DNA of 64,000 bases from Azolla caroliniana (taxonomy: Eukaryota > Polypodiophyta). The DNA is taken from assembly GCA_043228905.1 (NCBI GenBank), contig JBHGNT010000011.1, positions 2,046,001-2,110,000 of the forward strand, written 5' to 3'. Positions within the stretch are counted from its first letter, which is position 1. Every line of letters begins with the position of its first letter. This document shows, piece by piece, positions 1-11,200 of the stretch. Below the pieces are notes generated by a model that was not told the DNA's origin, ran no database searches, and saw nothing but the letters and a program-made list of their open reading frames with translations. Both the position numbers and the translations under genes were made by a program.

Positions 1-2
1 GG

Positions 3-141
3 GACAAATCAGGGACGAGGTCGAAGTCAAGGGGGAGGCCCACTTGTTTTTATTGCGGAAAGCCGGGGCACTTCCAGAAGAATTGCCGATACTTCTGGAA
101 GGAGAAAGGAACCGACAATGCCGATTCAAAGAAGGGTCCGG
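3..141 (+). pseudogene. copia gag fragment with CCHC zinc knuckle, cut at window edge
   Basis: The reading frame from base 3 encodes a basic, Arg/Ser/Gly-rich stretch followed by CFYCGKPGHFQKNC, a classic CX2CX4HX4C nucleic-acid-binding knuckle of retrotransposon gag. The spacing and the Lys-rich tail resemble Ty1-copia nucleocapsids, where the knuckle binds genomic RNA in the particle. The frame stays open to a stop at 240-242, but from 142 it reads into an LTR that begins TGTTA, so the native gag sequence probably ends at about 141. The 5' part lies outside the window. I infer an old copia copy interrupted by the next element. Confidence 0.7.
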
Positions 142-449
142 TGTTATATACACATAACGTTGGTGAGGGCAGGTCACTAATATTTACATTAGTGAAGGGT
201 ATGTTCACTAATGTTAAAAAAGGGGCTAATGTGATTGGATAGAAGGAATGATAGGTGCATGCACTATCATGATTTGGGCAACCAATGAACGGAGACCCTT
301 TTAGAAAGGCACATCTATTCAAGGGGCCTAGGAAAAGGTATAAATATGAGGCTTAGCTACCCTCATAAGGACATTATATATTTTCTATCCAATGTATTTT
401 CCTTCTTTCACTTTACTTTGGTCTATTGATTATTAATAGACTCTTAACA
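142..449 (+). repeat. 5' LTR of the gypsy element at 142-3670
   Basis: The LTR starts TGTTATATAC and ends CTCTTAACA, giving a perfect 5-bp terminal inverted repeat (TGTTA/TAACA). A TATA-like box (GTATAAATATG) lies near 335. The primer-binding site starts one base after its end. No second copy is in the window. Confidence 0.7.
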
Positions 450-450
450 G

Positions 451-463
451 TGGTATCAGAGCA
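451..463 (+). other. Primer-binding site, initiator Met-tRNA type
   Basis: TGGTATCAGAGCA is the standard complement of the 3' end of plant initiator methionine tRNA. It follows the LTR end directly, which fixes the LTR boundary and the plus orientation. Confidence 0.9.
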
Positions 464-695
464 TTTACTAACAAATTTTTTTGTTGTTTTGATGTTTTTT
501 GCGTGTGAGTGATGGGGATCTAACAAGGCTCATTATGCTCTTCACAAAATCAAAACAACATTCTTAACCCGGTATTCTTCTTTCTCGATCTCTCTTTTCT
601 TTTCTATGATGCTTTCTTCTTGGTCATATGGAAGTGGTATTACGTTTTCTTTTCTTTTCTTTCTTCTTTCTACCATGATACAATATTAATTTACT

Positions 696-945
696 TATGC
701 ATCGGGTTGAGCGTGTTTGCACTAATCGCACACGCTCAACTCATGGCCCTTTTGCATATTGAGATGTATCTCCCACGCTCCCCTCTCTTGAGCCATCTCT
801 TACAATAATAATTATTCTTGTGCATTGGGTCGAGCGTGTTTGCCCTAATCGCACACGCTCACCTAATGGCCCTTTTGCATATGATGTTGAGTATGACACT
901 CTTCCCTTTATTGAGCCATCACTTGGCCGATTCTATGGGATGTTG
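696..945 (+). repeat. Duplicated leader segment with a conserved hairpin
   Basis: Two diverged copies about 123 bp apart share an inverted repeat. In copy 1, GTTGAGCGTGT (706-716) pairs perfectly with ACACGCTCAAC (730-740) around a 13-nt loop. In copy 2 the core GAGCGTGT (832-839) and ACACGCTC (853-860) keep the pairing although flanking bases differ. Confidence 0.7.
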
Positions 946-1143
946 TGGTCTTGACGAGGTGTATGTCACCTACCTATGCCAATCTACTCTCTATTGAGCC
1001 ATCACTTGGCCGATTCTATGGGATGTTGTGGCCTTAACGAGGTATATGTCGCTTACCTATGTCACTTTACTCTTTATTGAGCCATCACTTGGCCGATTCT
1101 AGGGAGATGTGGCAGTCTTGAGGAGGTGCATGTCAACTACCTT
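913..1143 (+). repeat. 83-bp tandem repeat, three copies
   Basis: Units beginning GAGCCATCACTTGGCCGATT start at 913, 996 and 1079, exactly 83 bp apart. The third copy is partial and more diverged. A related GAGCCATC motif also occurs near 790. Confidence 0.85.
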
Positions 1144-2138
1144 AGGGTTTCATACCTTAAGGCATACTTAATGTTCATACACCTAATTGATTATTATTCT
1201 AATTATTTTCTAATTATACAAATTATCTTTTTACTTTTTGATGATTTTCTCATAATTGTCATTAAATACCCACCAACAATTAACTCTCTTTCTTGCCCTT
1301 ATTTTAAGTTCATCTACACTATTTACGTACGTTTAATGGTGTAACGATTCGTGTAGACTAATTTTTAATATTGAGTGGGCATCATGCCGCTTTTTGAACA
1401 TTTTTTCCAAAGTGTTCTCTAGGTTTGACTCATGTAATCAAGCCTTAGAACTCGATTAAAAAACACATGAGTTTCCCTATTGATGTTTTACTCATAAATT
1501 TGAGTACCACATCTTTGCACACACCACCACCACCATTTGTATCAATTTGTGGCTTATGTCACAATTGTACAAATTACAACCACCATATTGGGATGTATAT
1601 GTGCATACCTCACACCATCCATTTATTTGTGACATTTTTTTTAGTAGGTAGCACATGGGTTTTTTGACCCTTGCTTTCATCACTGCTTGATTCTTATGGG
1701 TAGTGTGTTATTTTATCATTTTTATCATAACATTTGCTTGTTACTCGCAAGACTAGAATATTACTTGTGAGTGCACTTGTTTTTTCACGTAATACACTTT
1801 CTCGACCATATCAATACATGTTGGGTTGACATTCTAAAATAAGGCTAACGAGGAAACTACATTGATGTTAGAACCATGGTTGAGCCTCGGGGAGCCACCA
1901 TGATTATTCAAGATAGAGATCCGAGAAAGACATCTTATCTATGTTTTCCCCCATGTTTTTTAAAACACCATAGTGTTACCATAGTTATCGGATCTTGAGT
2001 CACATCTCATATGTCTAGAGGGGTAAAGACGTGTCAAGATGCTTTCTTGGTAAAGTTCTTACAATCAAAATTTCAAGCATTCATTTTGCTTGTGTATTTT
2101 TTGAACCTCATTTATATTGCATACCCACAACTTGCATC

Positions 2139-3105
2139 ATGGAACAAGTTTTGAACGTTGTTGGAGCGATCTCTCCGACCGAGACCTCTCAACTCCAATC
2201 CACATCTCGCACACAAGTTGAGATCACTATTGAGCAATTGCTCACTATTACCTTGAATCAATTGGCCGAAATGAGGCAGGCCAATATGGCATTAGAAAAG
2301 AAATTCCAAGAATTGACTATTGAGTCCAAGAAAGAAGGTGAAACTTCTTTCGTAGTAACGCCATTCAAGGGAGATAAGAAAGAAGGAACCAAGGAGGCCA
2401 TTAGCACTTGGCTTGGTCGTAGGGAGTCTCACTTTGAGCTCCACCCCAAGCCTGATGTTGTGAAAATTGGTTATGTCAGTCGTGAGTTAGGTGGCCGAGC
2501 TGCTGATTGGTGGCGCGACCTAAAAACAACAACGAACTTACCCACAAGTTGGGAAGGTTTCACTGATGTTTTTAAGAAATAGTTTTTGCAGCCACCTTCT
2601 CAAATTGAACAAACACAACACTTGCTCACATTGTCGAGTAAGCCATTTACCTCTCTTGGGGATTATGTGCATCATGCTCGGACCCAGATCCAAAAATCGG
2701 GACTTACGAGTGAGAAATGGTTTGTTGCTTGCTTTTTTAATGGTATTCCCAATGGGGATTACCATTGAATTGTCCATGACAAGGACCCCACAACTTTCGA
2801 GGAAGCCGTCAACATTGTACTTTGGTACCATAGGACTTCCAAGAAAGACCACAATAAACCTGAGTTCGCCAAAACTCTAAATGTCAAGTTCATTGGGAAA
2901 CGTAGGCAATCCAGTGACACTCTTGACCGCAACTCTAGAAACCGAACCTCTTCTGTGCATATTGCAAGAAGCGGGGCCACACAAAGGATACATGTCGTCC
3001 TCTTGAGAGGAAATCAATGAACACCCCTCCTCAAGACAAATCTACGAGTCACACAGGTGAGTCTTTTGATGTTGTTGAAGTTCATACCAACCATGTAAGT
3101 TCATG
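2139..3105 (+). pseudogene. gypsy gag (capsid and zinc knuckle), broken
   Basis: Translation from the ATG at 2139 gives an N-terminal helical region, then the retrotransposon capsid motif around ADWWRDLKTTTNLPTSWEGF. An in-frame stop at 2580 interrupts it, the same frame resumes, and there is another stop at 2766. A frame change then leads to CAYCKKRGHTKDTC (2954-2995), a CCHC knuckle. In the family this protein forms the particle and binds element RNA. The upstream part of the open frame (from 2031) lies in the leader, so 2139 is the better start. At least two stops and one shift make it non-functional. Confidence 0.8.
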
Positions 3106-3670
3106 TGAATGCACTTTTCCCTCACATTTACTTGGAATGATTTACTTCGAGCAGTCGGGTATATCAAAGGAACACAAGCACATTTCTTGTTTGATTCCAG
3201 TAGTTCTCACAATTTTCTTAATGATCACTTTGTGCAGCAAATGGAACTCCACATTAACGCAAGTGAACATATCTATCAAGTTCACATGGCAAATGGAAGT
3301 TTTCAATACATTAGCGGCATTGTTTCTCAACTGCCAATTCAAATAGATACCTATTTGGAGAAGCTAGACTTTCCTGTTATGAAACTTATGAAACTACAAT
3401 CCGCAGATGTCATTTTAGGATACCCTTGGTTTTTTAATAAAAACCCTTCTTTGTCCATTGATTGCGTTAATCACTCAATCACATTTGAACTTAATAATTG
3501 TAAACATTTTATTCAATGTTCCAAACTTCCTTCTCGTTCACTTGTGTCTTCTAAATCTTTAAGTGAGTATTCTAGTTCATTAATTTATTCGTGTGTAATT
3601 GATCTTGTGCGTCAATTTTATTATTTTAATATTGACCCCACACAGACTAACGTTAGAAAACATCTCAGAC
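3106..3670 (+). pseudogene. gypsy retropepsin-like protease domain, truncated
   Basis: A frame open from 3109 to 3675 encodes FLFDSSSSHNFL where the family has a D-S/T-G catalytic loop. This is followed about 90 residues later by VILGYPWFFNKNPSLSID, the conserved hydrophobic-Gly motif and start of the linker to RT. The catalytic glycine is replaced by serine (D-S-S), so activity would be lost. The protease normally cleaves the Gag-Pol polyprotein. The frame differs from the preceding knuckle frame. It ends where the next element begins, so no RT follows. Confidence 0.7.
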
Positions 3671-4962
3671 TGTAGTATGCTTAATTACGTAATAACCTCA
3701 AATTTCTCTCCTACATCTCTCCTCTATCTTTTTCCTTCGATTTGCTACTCCTTATATATATGTGCCTTGGCGCGCTGTCGCGGTAGTCTGCGGTTGCATG
3801 TCTGATCCAGGCGGGACCATCGGGGTCATGGACCAGGAGGGGAGGAGTTGCTGGGAACCCGAAAGCTCCGGAGCTTGCCACGTTTCCGGCCGGTTCGATC
3901 CCGGATACTCTCCGGACGCGACCGATAACCGCATGGGAAGTGAGGGAGAGTGCCCTCTTCATTTCTGCCCCTTTCGCTCGTATGTACAAGGCGCCCAAAA
4001 GAGGCACGAGACATGGCCCGGTTAACCGCGCTTGCGCACACACACACTCACATGTACACGCAACGCTCGCTGCGATGCCAGTTCCACACGGAGAGGAAGA
4101 GGGAGCTTGCATCCTAGGGTTGTTTGGGGAGCCCCCAAGGTCGTTCATGCGACGGGACCCTCGTGCAGGGCACGCCTCTTCCAAAACGACCACCTCTAGT
4201 CACCAAGCCGCCTTCAAGGGAGCGCACGGGCTCGCTGAACCGAGTTGGCTCTTGCACGCCAAGGAGGGAAACCTGCCAACGAACCACCCAACGCGCGCTC
4301 TCTTTACAAGCGGCGGGAGCAAACAACCACACACACATAGACATACTGAACCGTGGAGTACTGAGGACCAACAAGCAGGAACTCAGGGAAGGCGTAGACA
4401 ATCTGCACGTTGCCCGCCACAACTAAACACGCCACCTACGCACGCACACAAAGGACACCGAAACCCTAACAGAGAATAGAGACCGCACACACCAAGATGA
4501 AACCCTAACAGAGAATAGAGAAAGACGTTATTCACAGAAGTTTATTAACACTAAACGGAACCTCAAAATGTGGAACAAAACTCTTTGGGACCCAACGGGT
4601 GGGAACCCTTGTACAAGAAGCGTGCCCTCCCTTTTATAGAACAAGGTGAGGGTCGCGTGACTATGTGGGATAAATCCCGTGATACATGGGATCCTCCGTC
4701 CCAACTTTCGGCGCCATAAAGGCGCCCTTATTCCCTATACAAGTTTTACAAGAGTGGGTGCACATGGTGCACCTTGCTGATTCCTCCAATATCTCCCGGT
4801 TTCTCACGGTAGCGCAGAATCTTCACGACAACGCTCCTTCTCCTTCCACATTTACGGCTATGTTTATTTTGGCTACTTCTGATTGGCTTCAGTTGTTTTA
4901 GCTACTGTTATCTAATACTTGTTACGTTTCACATATGATACTGTTTTGGCCGATGGACAACA
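3671..4962 (-). repeat. Left LTR (3' LTR of the minus element), interrupted
   Basis: It matches 13964-14196 over about 235 bp, from TGTAGTATG to GGACAACA, once the 1055-bp insert at 3776-4830 is removed. On the minus strand it starts TGTTGTCC and has a TATATAAGG-type promoter motif. Similar sequence may extend to TGTTGGG at 5007, so the outer limit could be 5007 instead of 4962. Confidence 0.65.
3776..4830 (-). repeat. Solo LTR of the TGTCG family inserted in the left LTR
   Basis: The insert begins TGTCGCGG and ends TTCACGACA on the plus strand, giving inverted ends TGTCG/CGACA. It is absent from the partner LTR, so it arrived later. GCGC (3772-3775) and ACGC (4831-4834) flank it as a probable 4-bp target duplication with one mismatch. 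On the minus strand CTATAAAAGGGAGGG is a good TATA box, so sense is minus. A 23-bp direct repeat around AACCCTAACAGAGAATAGAG occurs at 4460 and 4499. The insert is more GC-rich than its surroundings and holds no believable protein gene. Confidence 0.75.
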
Positions 4963-4964
4963 CC

Positions 4965-4981
4965 TGGCACGCCCGTGGGAC
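4965..4981 (+). other. Primer-site-like sequence beside the left LTR
   Basis: TGGCACGCCCGTGGGAC starts with TGG two bases after the CA end of the left repeat, the position of a plus-strand primer site. That conflicts with the minus orientation of pol. It may instead be part of the U3 end of a longer minus-strand LTR. It is listed as an unresolved signal. Confidence 0.35.
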
Positions 4982-5054
4982 AGTGCCTTGGCACGTCGAA
5001 CCCAACAAATCGAAATTTCCCCAAAAACCTTGTTGAAATTAATTAGAGTTAATG

Positions 5055-6947
5055 CTAGGTCAAAATGTGGAGGATTCCCTCCGTCTGGTTTGGTTTTGTG
5101 GTTTCGTCCTTAGGAATGGTCGCAGGGTCAGGTTGTGGTGTGCTGGTGTTTTCGGTCAAAATGTCTGTTGCACGCTCCTTTTTGTTGTTGCTCGAGGATC
5201 TTGGGGAGGTTGGGGTGTGGCTGTCCGGCTTTATCGGTCGGTCTTCGACTGTGACAGGTTGTTTCGGAGCGTTATCGTTCAAGGCTTGCTCCGTTTGGAT
5301 CATCACCAACATTTGGTCGTCGTTGAATTCCTCAAGGAGGGTGCCGATGGCTTTGGTGTGGGTATCAGCTAGGGCATGAAAATCCTTGGTGAGGTCTTCT
5401 CGGATCATTTGTATGCTATTGTCGTCCATCTTGTAGAAGCCTTTTCCTCCCTTCCTTCAGTTTTTGGCGTCCGCCTGTAGGACTTGCATTTCGGTTGCTT
5501 GAGCCGACCATTGCTTCCAACTTGCAACTAGTGTTTCCTCGACCTTTTTGTTTAATATCTGTCGTTGCTTCATGACTAACACATTGATGCGTTCCTCCCG
5601 TGTGTCGTACATTGTTTGAAGAGCCAATGTCTCATACTTGGCTCTTTCTATGTCGAGCCGTAATTTCCCTGTAAGAATTTCGCAAGATGTATTGACTGCC
5701 TTGACACTTGCCGCTGTTTCCTCCATTACTTTGTCGATTCGTCGGTTGAACTGTGTTTGAGCCTCCTCTAGTTCTTTTATGTGTTGTTCGTGTGTCTGCT
5801 CACGTTCGTGGATACTATCTATTTGGTGTTTGGGGAGCTCATCAAATAACCGGATGTGCTCGTTTTTTACGTCTTCGTATTTTTGCAAAAATTGACTCAA
5901 GCATACTTGCATTTCCACGAGTTCTTTGTTCAATGAAGCGATTTGTGCAACCGCAATGTCCTGTATGGATGTAATAGAGTCGACCACTTTTTCTTCTGTC
6001 TCCTTGACCTTAGCCATCTGTTCTTGTAGCACCTTCATAAGTTCGGCTTCCTTGTGCATGGATTTCTCCTTGCTTTTGACGGCCTCCGCTTGTGCGTGCT
6101 TGTAGCATTCTTTCACTTTTTCTGCAATGGTTTTGTGCAGATCAATCTCTTCTTCATATTGGCGAATAGTTTCGCCTATATCTTCGTCGGTTTGCACAAC
6201 TGTTGTCGCCAGAGCGGTAGGGCAAGGTCGCATGGTATGATCGACTGTGTTGGTTCGTTCGCACACATCGGGATGGTCCGTTTGTGTCGTCGTCCTGGTC
6301 TGTTCGAGCCAATGTGGTAAGTCCGTCTACATTGATTGATCATTGGAGGTAGAAGGGGGAGGGTAGAGGGGGCGGTGGTGGCTGATCCCGTGTTCGAAGC
6401 TGCTGCTCTAATTCGGCCCGTTGTGCTTTAGAGGCTTGCCATAGGTCTATGGCAGCCTTTGCTTGCTTGCTTCTTTGTTACGGGTAGCCATGTCTTTGGC
6501 GGCATGCGTCGCTCTGTCCAATTCCTGGTATACTTCGACCAACTCCGTGTTGAGCTTTGGAAGCTCAATGCGTGTTCGTCGTTTCTTTGTTGCCTGTTTG
6601 CGTCCAACCTTCCGTAGTTTCGGCTCATCATCTGAAGCCAGTTCATTGTCTAAGGCTCTCTCTATGACCTGCTACTGCTGCTCGACGTGTTCCTGGGCCA
6701 TGCGGGCCATGACAGCTACATCGAGACAAGACAAAAAGTCGATGAGATCGTATGCTGTGCCATGTTGCAAATGTGCTCCGAGTTCGAATGCTTCCCCTGG
6801 TAGATCGCAGAAGGTTAATACTTCATCCTCCGAAAATTGTGATTGCTGACCTTGCTCAATAGGTATGTTGGGATCCATCGTGTTGGTTGTCACGATTGCG
6901 GTAGTTTCCTTCGAGCGGAGGACCAATTGTTTGTTGGCAACCAACAT
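5055..6947 (-). pseudogene. Accessory coiled-coil protein of the Tat-like gypsy element
   Basis: Minus-strand frames 6947-6672, 6266-5457 and 5429-5055 share one reading frame, separated by stops and by a likely frameshift near 6465. The 269-residue middle block is rich in Glu, Lys and Gln with heptad-like hydrophobic spacing (for example EEEIDLHKTIAEKVKECYKH), indicating a long coiled coil. The last block is Pro/Thr/Ser-rich. No enzyme or membrane motif is visible. It lies downstream of integrase in the element's sense direction, the place where Tat and Athila elements carry extra ORFs. I do not recognise a characterised family; a structural or env-like role is speculation. Confidence 0.6.
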
Positions 6948-7270
6948 TCCATCCTTGATCTACATGGTGTAGGTAGTGTTGGTGCGACGACGTTTTGCGG
7001 CGGATCAGGTTCTGGTGATGCTTGTTTTGTGCGCTCCTGTTGTTGTTCGGTCTCCACTAACTGTGGGACCTCTAGAACAAACTTTGGCTGTTCGGCCTAT
7101 TTGGCTGGTTTCGAGGGTAGTGTCGGGCGGGGTGAGGGTATTGCCCGTGCCATCTTATCACGACCGTGTATAGTGATATTGTCCCCGTCTTCGGTGTTTT
7201 GCTCGTCTTGGGTTGTGGACATGGCCTAGTTATCTTAATCTTGCCACTCTTCATGCGACAACTGCAATGT

Positions 7271-8261
7271 TCATTGTCGTTTAGCCCTAGGGGGTGCAAC
7301 AGGGAGCGCCAATGTCTGTCGTGGCGGTTGTGCTTGGGGAGGGTACAACATGGCAGTGTATTGTGCTAGCACGGGTAAAAATCGTTTCTCGATTGAAAAG
7401 AAGCGATGGCCGCTCGGACACCTTCCCCGATGATGATCCCCTAATCGATTGCTCTGCCGCGGTAAGCTGTAATAATTAATCCTGCTTATTCTTTGGCATG
7501 CCATAGGGGTTTGCGTGGATGCAGGCGTACTCGAGGAGGAAATGGGCTAGGTTCCCAAAGAACTCATTGGGACCTCCATGTGTGCGATGAGCTTTTCCTG
7601 AAAGTGAATATTCTCTGAAATGTTGCTCCAAGATGTGTTGAGGCAGTGCGTCGATATCGTGTTCACCTCCGCTCTGCAGATGAAGCGCTGCTCGGATCAT
7701 GTTGTTGGAGATGGTGTCAGGGTGGATCCTTCTAGCGATGGCCTGAGCTTCTGGGTGGGGATGTGCATCGTGGACGTTGAGATATCCTGAGAGGTTGTGT
7801 TTGGACACCTAGGTGCGGAGTTCTCTAGATACTTCGAGCGGCATGGTGAGGGTTGGAGAGTCAGGTAGATAGGGAGAAGGCTGTGGAAATGGAGAACGAG
7901 AGAAAGCTTGGTTAGAGAGAGGAGGTGAGTGGGAGCAGTTCTGCACAGAAGGAGCGAAAGCTTGAGAGTTCTTGCAAGTGTGGTGGCTCTGGCTATTGGT
8001 GATGTTTTTATGTGTGTGCCTCGGTTCTCGAGACGTGCCCTTGTGCCCTAGATTCAGAATCTTGCTTGCCATGCTAGGAGTTAAGGGCCACACGTCGTGT
8101 GAACCATTTGTATTTACTTTTCTTGAACATCGCATCTCGTCTTTAAATAGTGAGTGGGTTTCCTTTTTTATTTTTTCCCCATAATAATATTGTACATGTA
8201 GACGGTAGGTAGGGTTGTTACCATAATTAAGGTGTGATCCCCTCGGAATCCTTTGTTCCAC
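7271..8261 (-). pseudogene. Accessory ORF between integrase and the coiled-coil region
   Basis: Two minus-strand blocks in one frame, 8261-7809 and 7808-7476, are separated by a single stop. The protein begins plausibly at MPLEVSRELRT (near 7843) and continues into a His-rich stretch (YLNVHDAHPHPEAQAIARRI) with a helical segment ending at KNKQD. A further frame at 7504-7271 encodes a Pro/Gln-rich tail. The stretch upstream of about 7850 is low-complexity Ser/Pro/His and may be untranslated. I recognise no known family. The shared frame with the coiled-coil block downstream suggests one long ancestral accessory ORF broken by mutations. Confidence 0.5.
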
Positions 8262-8283
8262 TTACCATTGGTTGGTAAATGGG

Positions 8284-11200
8284 TTAGGTGGTGTCGTTCC
8301 ACGATACGGTTTCAAGCGAAACCCGTTGACCCAATAATGTAGCGCTTCGCCGGCCAGTGTGCCGAGTTGAAAGGTGATGTTGTATGTGTTGATGATCGAA
8401 GCTTGCCGGGCATAGCCCCAAGTTTTGTTTGAAAAACCAGGACCGGCTGCCCGATTTCAAAAGTTTTGTTCGGTATCCGACAATGTCTATCGACAAAGGC
8501 TTTCCTTCGTCTCTGGCCGTGCTCCAATTGAGCCAGATTGGTAATTCGTTGTTCTCCGAGTTCGAGCAATTGGACCAGACGTTGGTGTTCGGATTCTGAT
8601 TCCGGTAATCGTTTGGCTATTTGTATTCGCAAGCTGGGTACCTGGAATTCAATGGGCATTACAACTTCTAATCCGAAAGCTAGCCGAAAAGGCGTTGAGC
8701 CGATACTGGTTTTTAAGGTTGTGTGATAAGCCTATAAAGCATTGTGTAATTCATCATCCCAATCCATGTGATTCTCATTGACGATTTTCTTAAGAATGGT
8801 CTGAAGGGTTTTATTTGTTGATTCAACAAGACCATTAGCTTGGGGGTAGTACGGGGTGCTTTTCTTGTGCATGACGGTGTAGTGGGAGGTTAATTCGCGG
8901 ATGATTCGATTGACGAAGTGTCCTTCGTGATCACTTACTAGCTCGATTGGACAATCGAAACAACACCATAAATTTTTGTAAATGAATTTCGCGGTTGATG
9001 CTGCCATGTTATCTCGAAGCGCTTTTGCTTCGACCCATTTCGTACAGTAATCGGTTGCTACTAGTATATATTTGTTTTCGGTGCGTGTGGCAGGAGGTTT
9101 ATAAGGGCCTACAAAATCCAAGCCCCATTTTTGGAATGGTTCCAAGGGAAGGATCGGCTGGTGCGGCATGCAGTCGCGCTCATCTGGTTGTCCAATTCGT
9201 TGACAAAGATCACACTGTTTACAAAATTTGTGAGCATCCTTTTTCGTGGTCGGCCACTAGAGCCCACTCTGCCAGATTTTTCGGGCTGTGGCGTCGCCTC
9301 CATAATGCCCACCCGCAATCTGTGGTGAGCTTCCCGAAGTATGGTGTCTTTCTCGAATTGTCGAATTGCGCACCTCCAGATGCCATCTGAGGCTTTGTGA
9401 TACAGTGTATTTGTGAATAAACAGAAATTACGGCTTCAGAGTGCTAACCGTTTCTGAGTGTCAAGTGGGAGGTGATCCAGGGGAAGTCCCATACTTAGGA
9501 ATTGTGTCATTTAGGTGATCCAGGCGTCGTTAGGATTAGACTCGATGGGTGTGGTGTCAATGGAGAATAGGGCGGTGTCCGGTAAGTTAGCGTATTCCTG
9601 ATCCGACGGTTCTCCCGTTTCCAAACGGCTAATATAGTCGGCAATGGCGTGTTGAACTCCTGGTCGGTGTTGAATCTCGAAATCGAACTCCTGAAGGAGC
9701 ATCATCCATCGTGCTAACCGACTAGTCAGAGCTTGCTTATTTACAAGGTAAAGTAGTGCCGAATGATCTATGTGGAACGTGAATTTTCGGCTGAGCAGAT
9801 AATGCCGAAATTTCGTAAGGCTATATATCATGTCGAGTGCTTCTCGTTTCGTGGTGGAGTAATTCCTTTCTGCTGTCAAGAGTTGACGGCTCGCGTAGTA
9901 GACTGGGCGATACCAATTGGGTGGGGTTTTTTGCATTAAAGCACTACCGATCGCAATATTGGATGTGTCCACGAATACGTGAAAGGGCTCTGTCCAATCC
10001 GGGGGTTGGACTACTGGGGCTTGGGACAACATGACTTTCAGTGTTTGGTATGCCGTGTCTTCTCATTCTGTCCATCTAAAAGGTACCGTATGGACTGCTG
10101 CGTGTAAAGGGGTCGCAGAATCGGCAAGGTATCGGAGCATACGACTATGCCACCGTATTTGGCCCAGAAATCAGATGAGTGCTTTGGCCGTAGTGGGGGC
10201 CGGGGCATTCAAGATGGCTTGCACCTTGTCTGGGTCCATAGTGATACCCTCTTTACTAACAATGTGACCTAGTAAAGCTCCGCTTGTCACTTGGAAAGCA
10301 CATTTGGCCGGATTGAGGTTGAGTCGTGCGTGCTGACATCTCTTGAGGCATAATCGTAATTGCACAAGGTGTTCCGCGTGTTGTCCATAAACAACAAAAT
10401 CATCAAGGAAGACTTGCAAAAAGGCTGGAATGAAGTCCTTGAAGATTTTAGAGATTATGCGTTGAAATGTGGCGGGGGTTGTTTTCAAGTCGAACATCAT
10501 AACCACGACCACGAATACACCCCATTTTGTTATGAAGGCTGTTTTCTCTTGATCATCTGGGTGCATGCGAATTTGATTATAGCCACTGAAACTGTCGAGG
10601 AAGCTATAACAATCGTGGCCGGCCATTGTATCAAGGATGATGTCGGTGCATGGAAGTGGGAAGGCATCCGTGATCGTGACGACGTTAAGTTTCCGGTAAT
10701 CCACACAAACCCAGATTTGTCCATTCTTTTTCGGGACGACCACAATAGGACTTAGCTATGTGGCCCTTTTCACCGGCCTGATGAATCCTACGCGTAGTAA
10801 TTTATCGATTTCATCTTCTACTTTCGCCGCATAGTTGGGATTCATACAATATCGTCGTTGTTGAATTGGCCGTGCGTCTGTTTGAAGGTGTATCTGGTGT
10901 TGGTAGTACTGAGGATCTAAGCCTGTCATGTCGCTGTAGGACCACGCGAACACGTCCTGATACTCCGTAAGCAGTCCAATTAAGGCCGATCTGTCCCTAG
11001 TTGCTAGGTCTTTGGCAATTTTTATGGTATGTGGCTCGGAAGGTGAGCCGAGGTTGACCTCTTCTAAGGTGGAGGCTTTTACACATTGCGATATTGCTAA
11101 TTCACGGTCAAGTGCGTCACAGGCTTGTAGAAGTTCTTTTATTAACGCCTGGTCGGGTTTCGTGGGGAACTTCGTGATCGATGGCATTGGCTATGTAGGG

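Larger units (their letters stand above)
464..2138 (+). other. Long gypsy leader without a credible gene
   Basis: This is about 1.7 kb between primer site and gag ATG. Short open frames exist, but none resembles a protein family. The stretch holds the hairpin repeat (about 696-945) and the 83-bp tandem repeat (913-1143), then AT-rich sequence. The length suits a retroelement leader carrying packaging or translation signals; that role is inferred. Confidence 0.6.
142..3670 (+). mobile_element. Truncated gypsy (Ty3) retrotransposon, plus strand
   Basis: In order, the element has a 5' LTR (142-449), a Met-tRNA-type primer site (451-463), a long untranslated leader with tandem repeats, a gypsy-type gag with knuckle, and a retropepsin-like domain. 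RT, RNase H, integrase and the 3' LTR are absent: at 3671 the sequence changes abruptly into the repeat of the next element. Gag and protease carry several stops and frame changes, so the copy is dead. TGGTATCAGAGC priming is common in plant gypsy chromoviruses, but the loss of pol prevents placing the lineage. Confidence 0.75.

Noticed and set aside
142-242. Gag frame continuing to the stop at 240
   Set aside because: From 142 the sequence is LTR (TGTTA start with matching TAACA end and adjoining primer site), so the open frame past that point is accidental.
3711-4479. Several overlapping frames of 70-180 codons on both strands
   Set aside because: They lie in a GC-rich solo LTR (3776-4830), where long frames arise by chance; none shows a domain.
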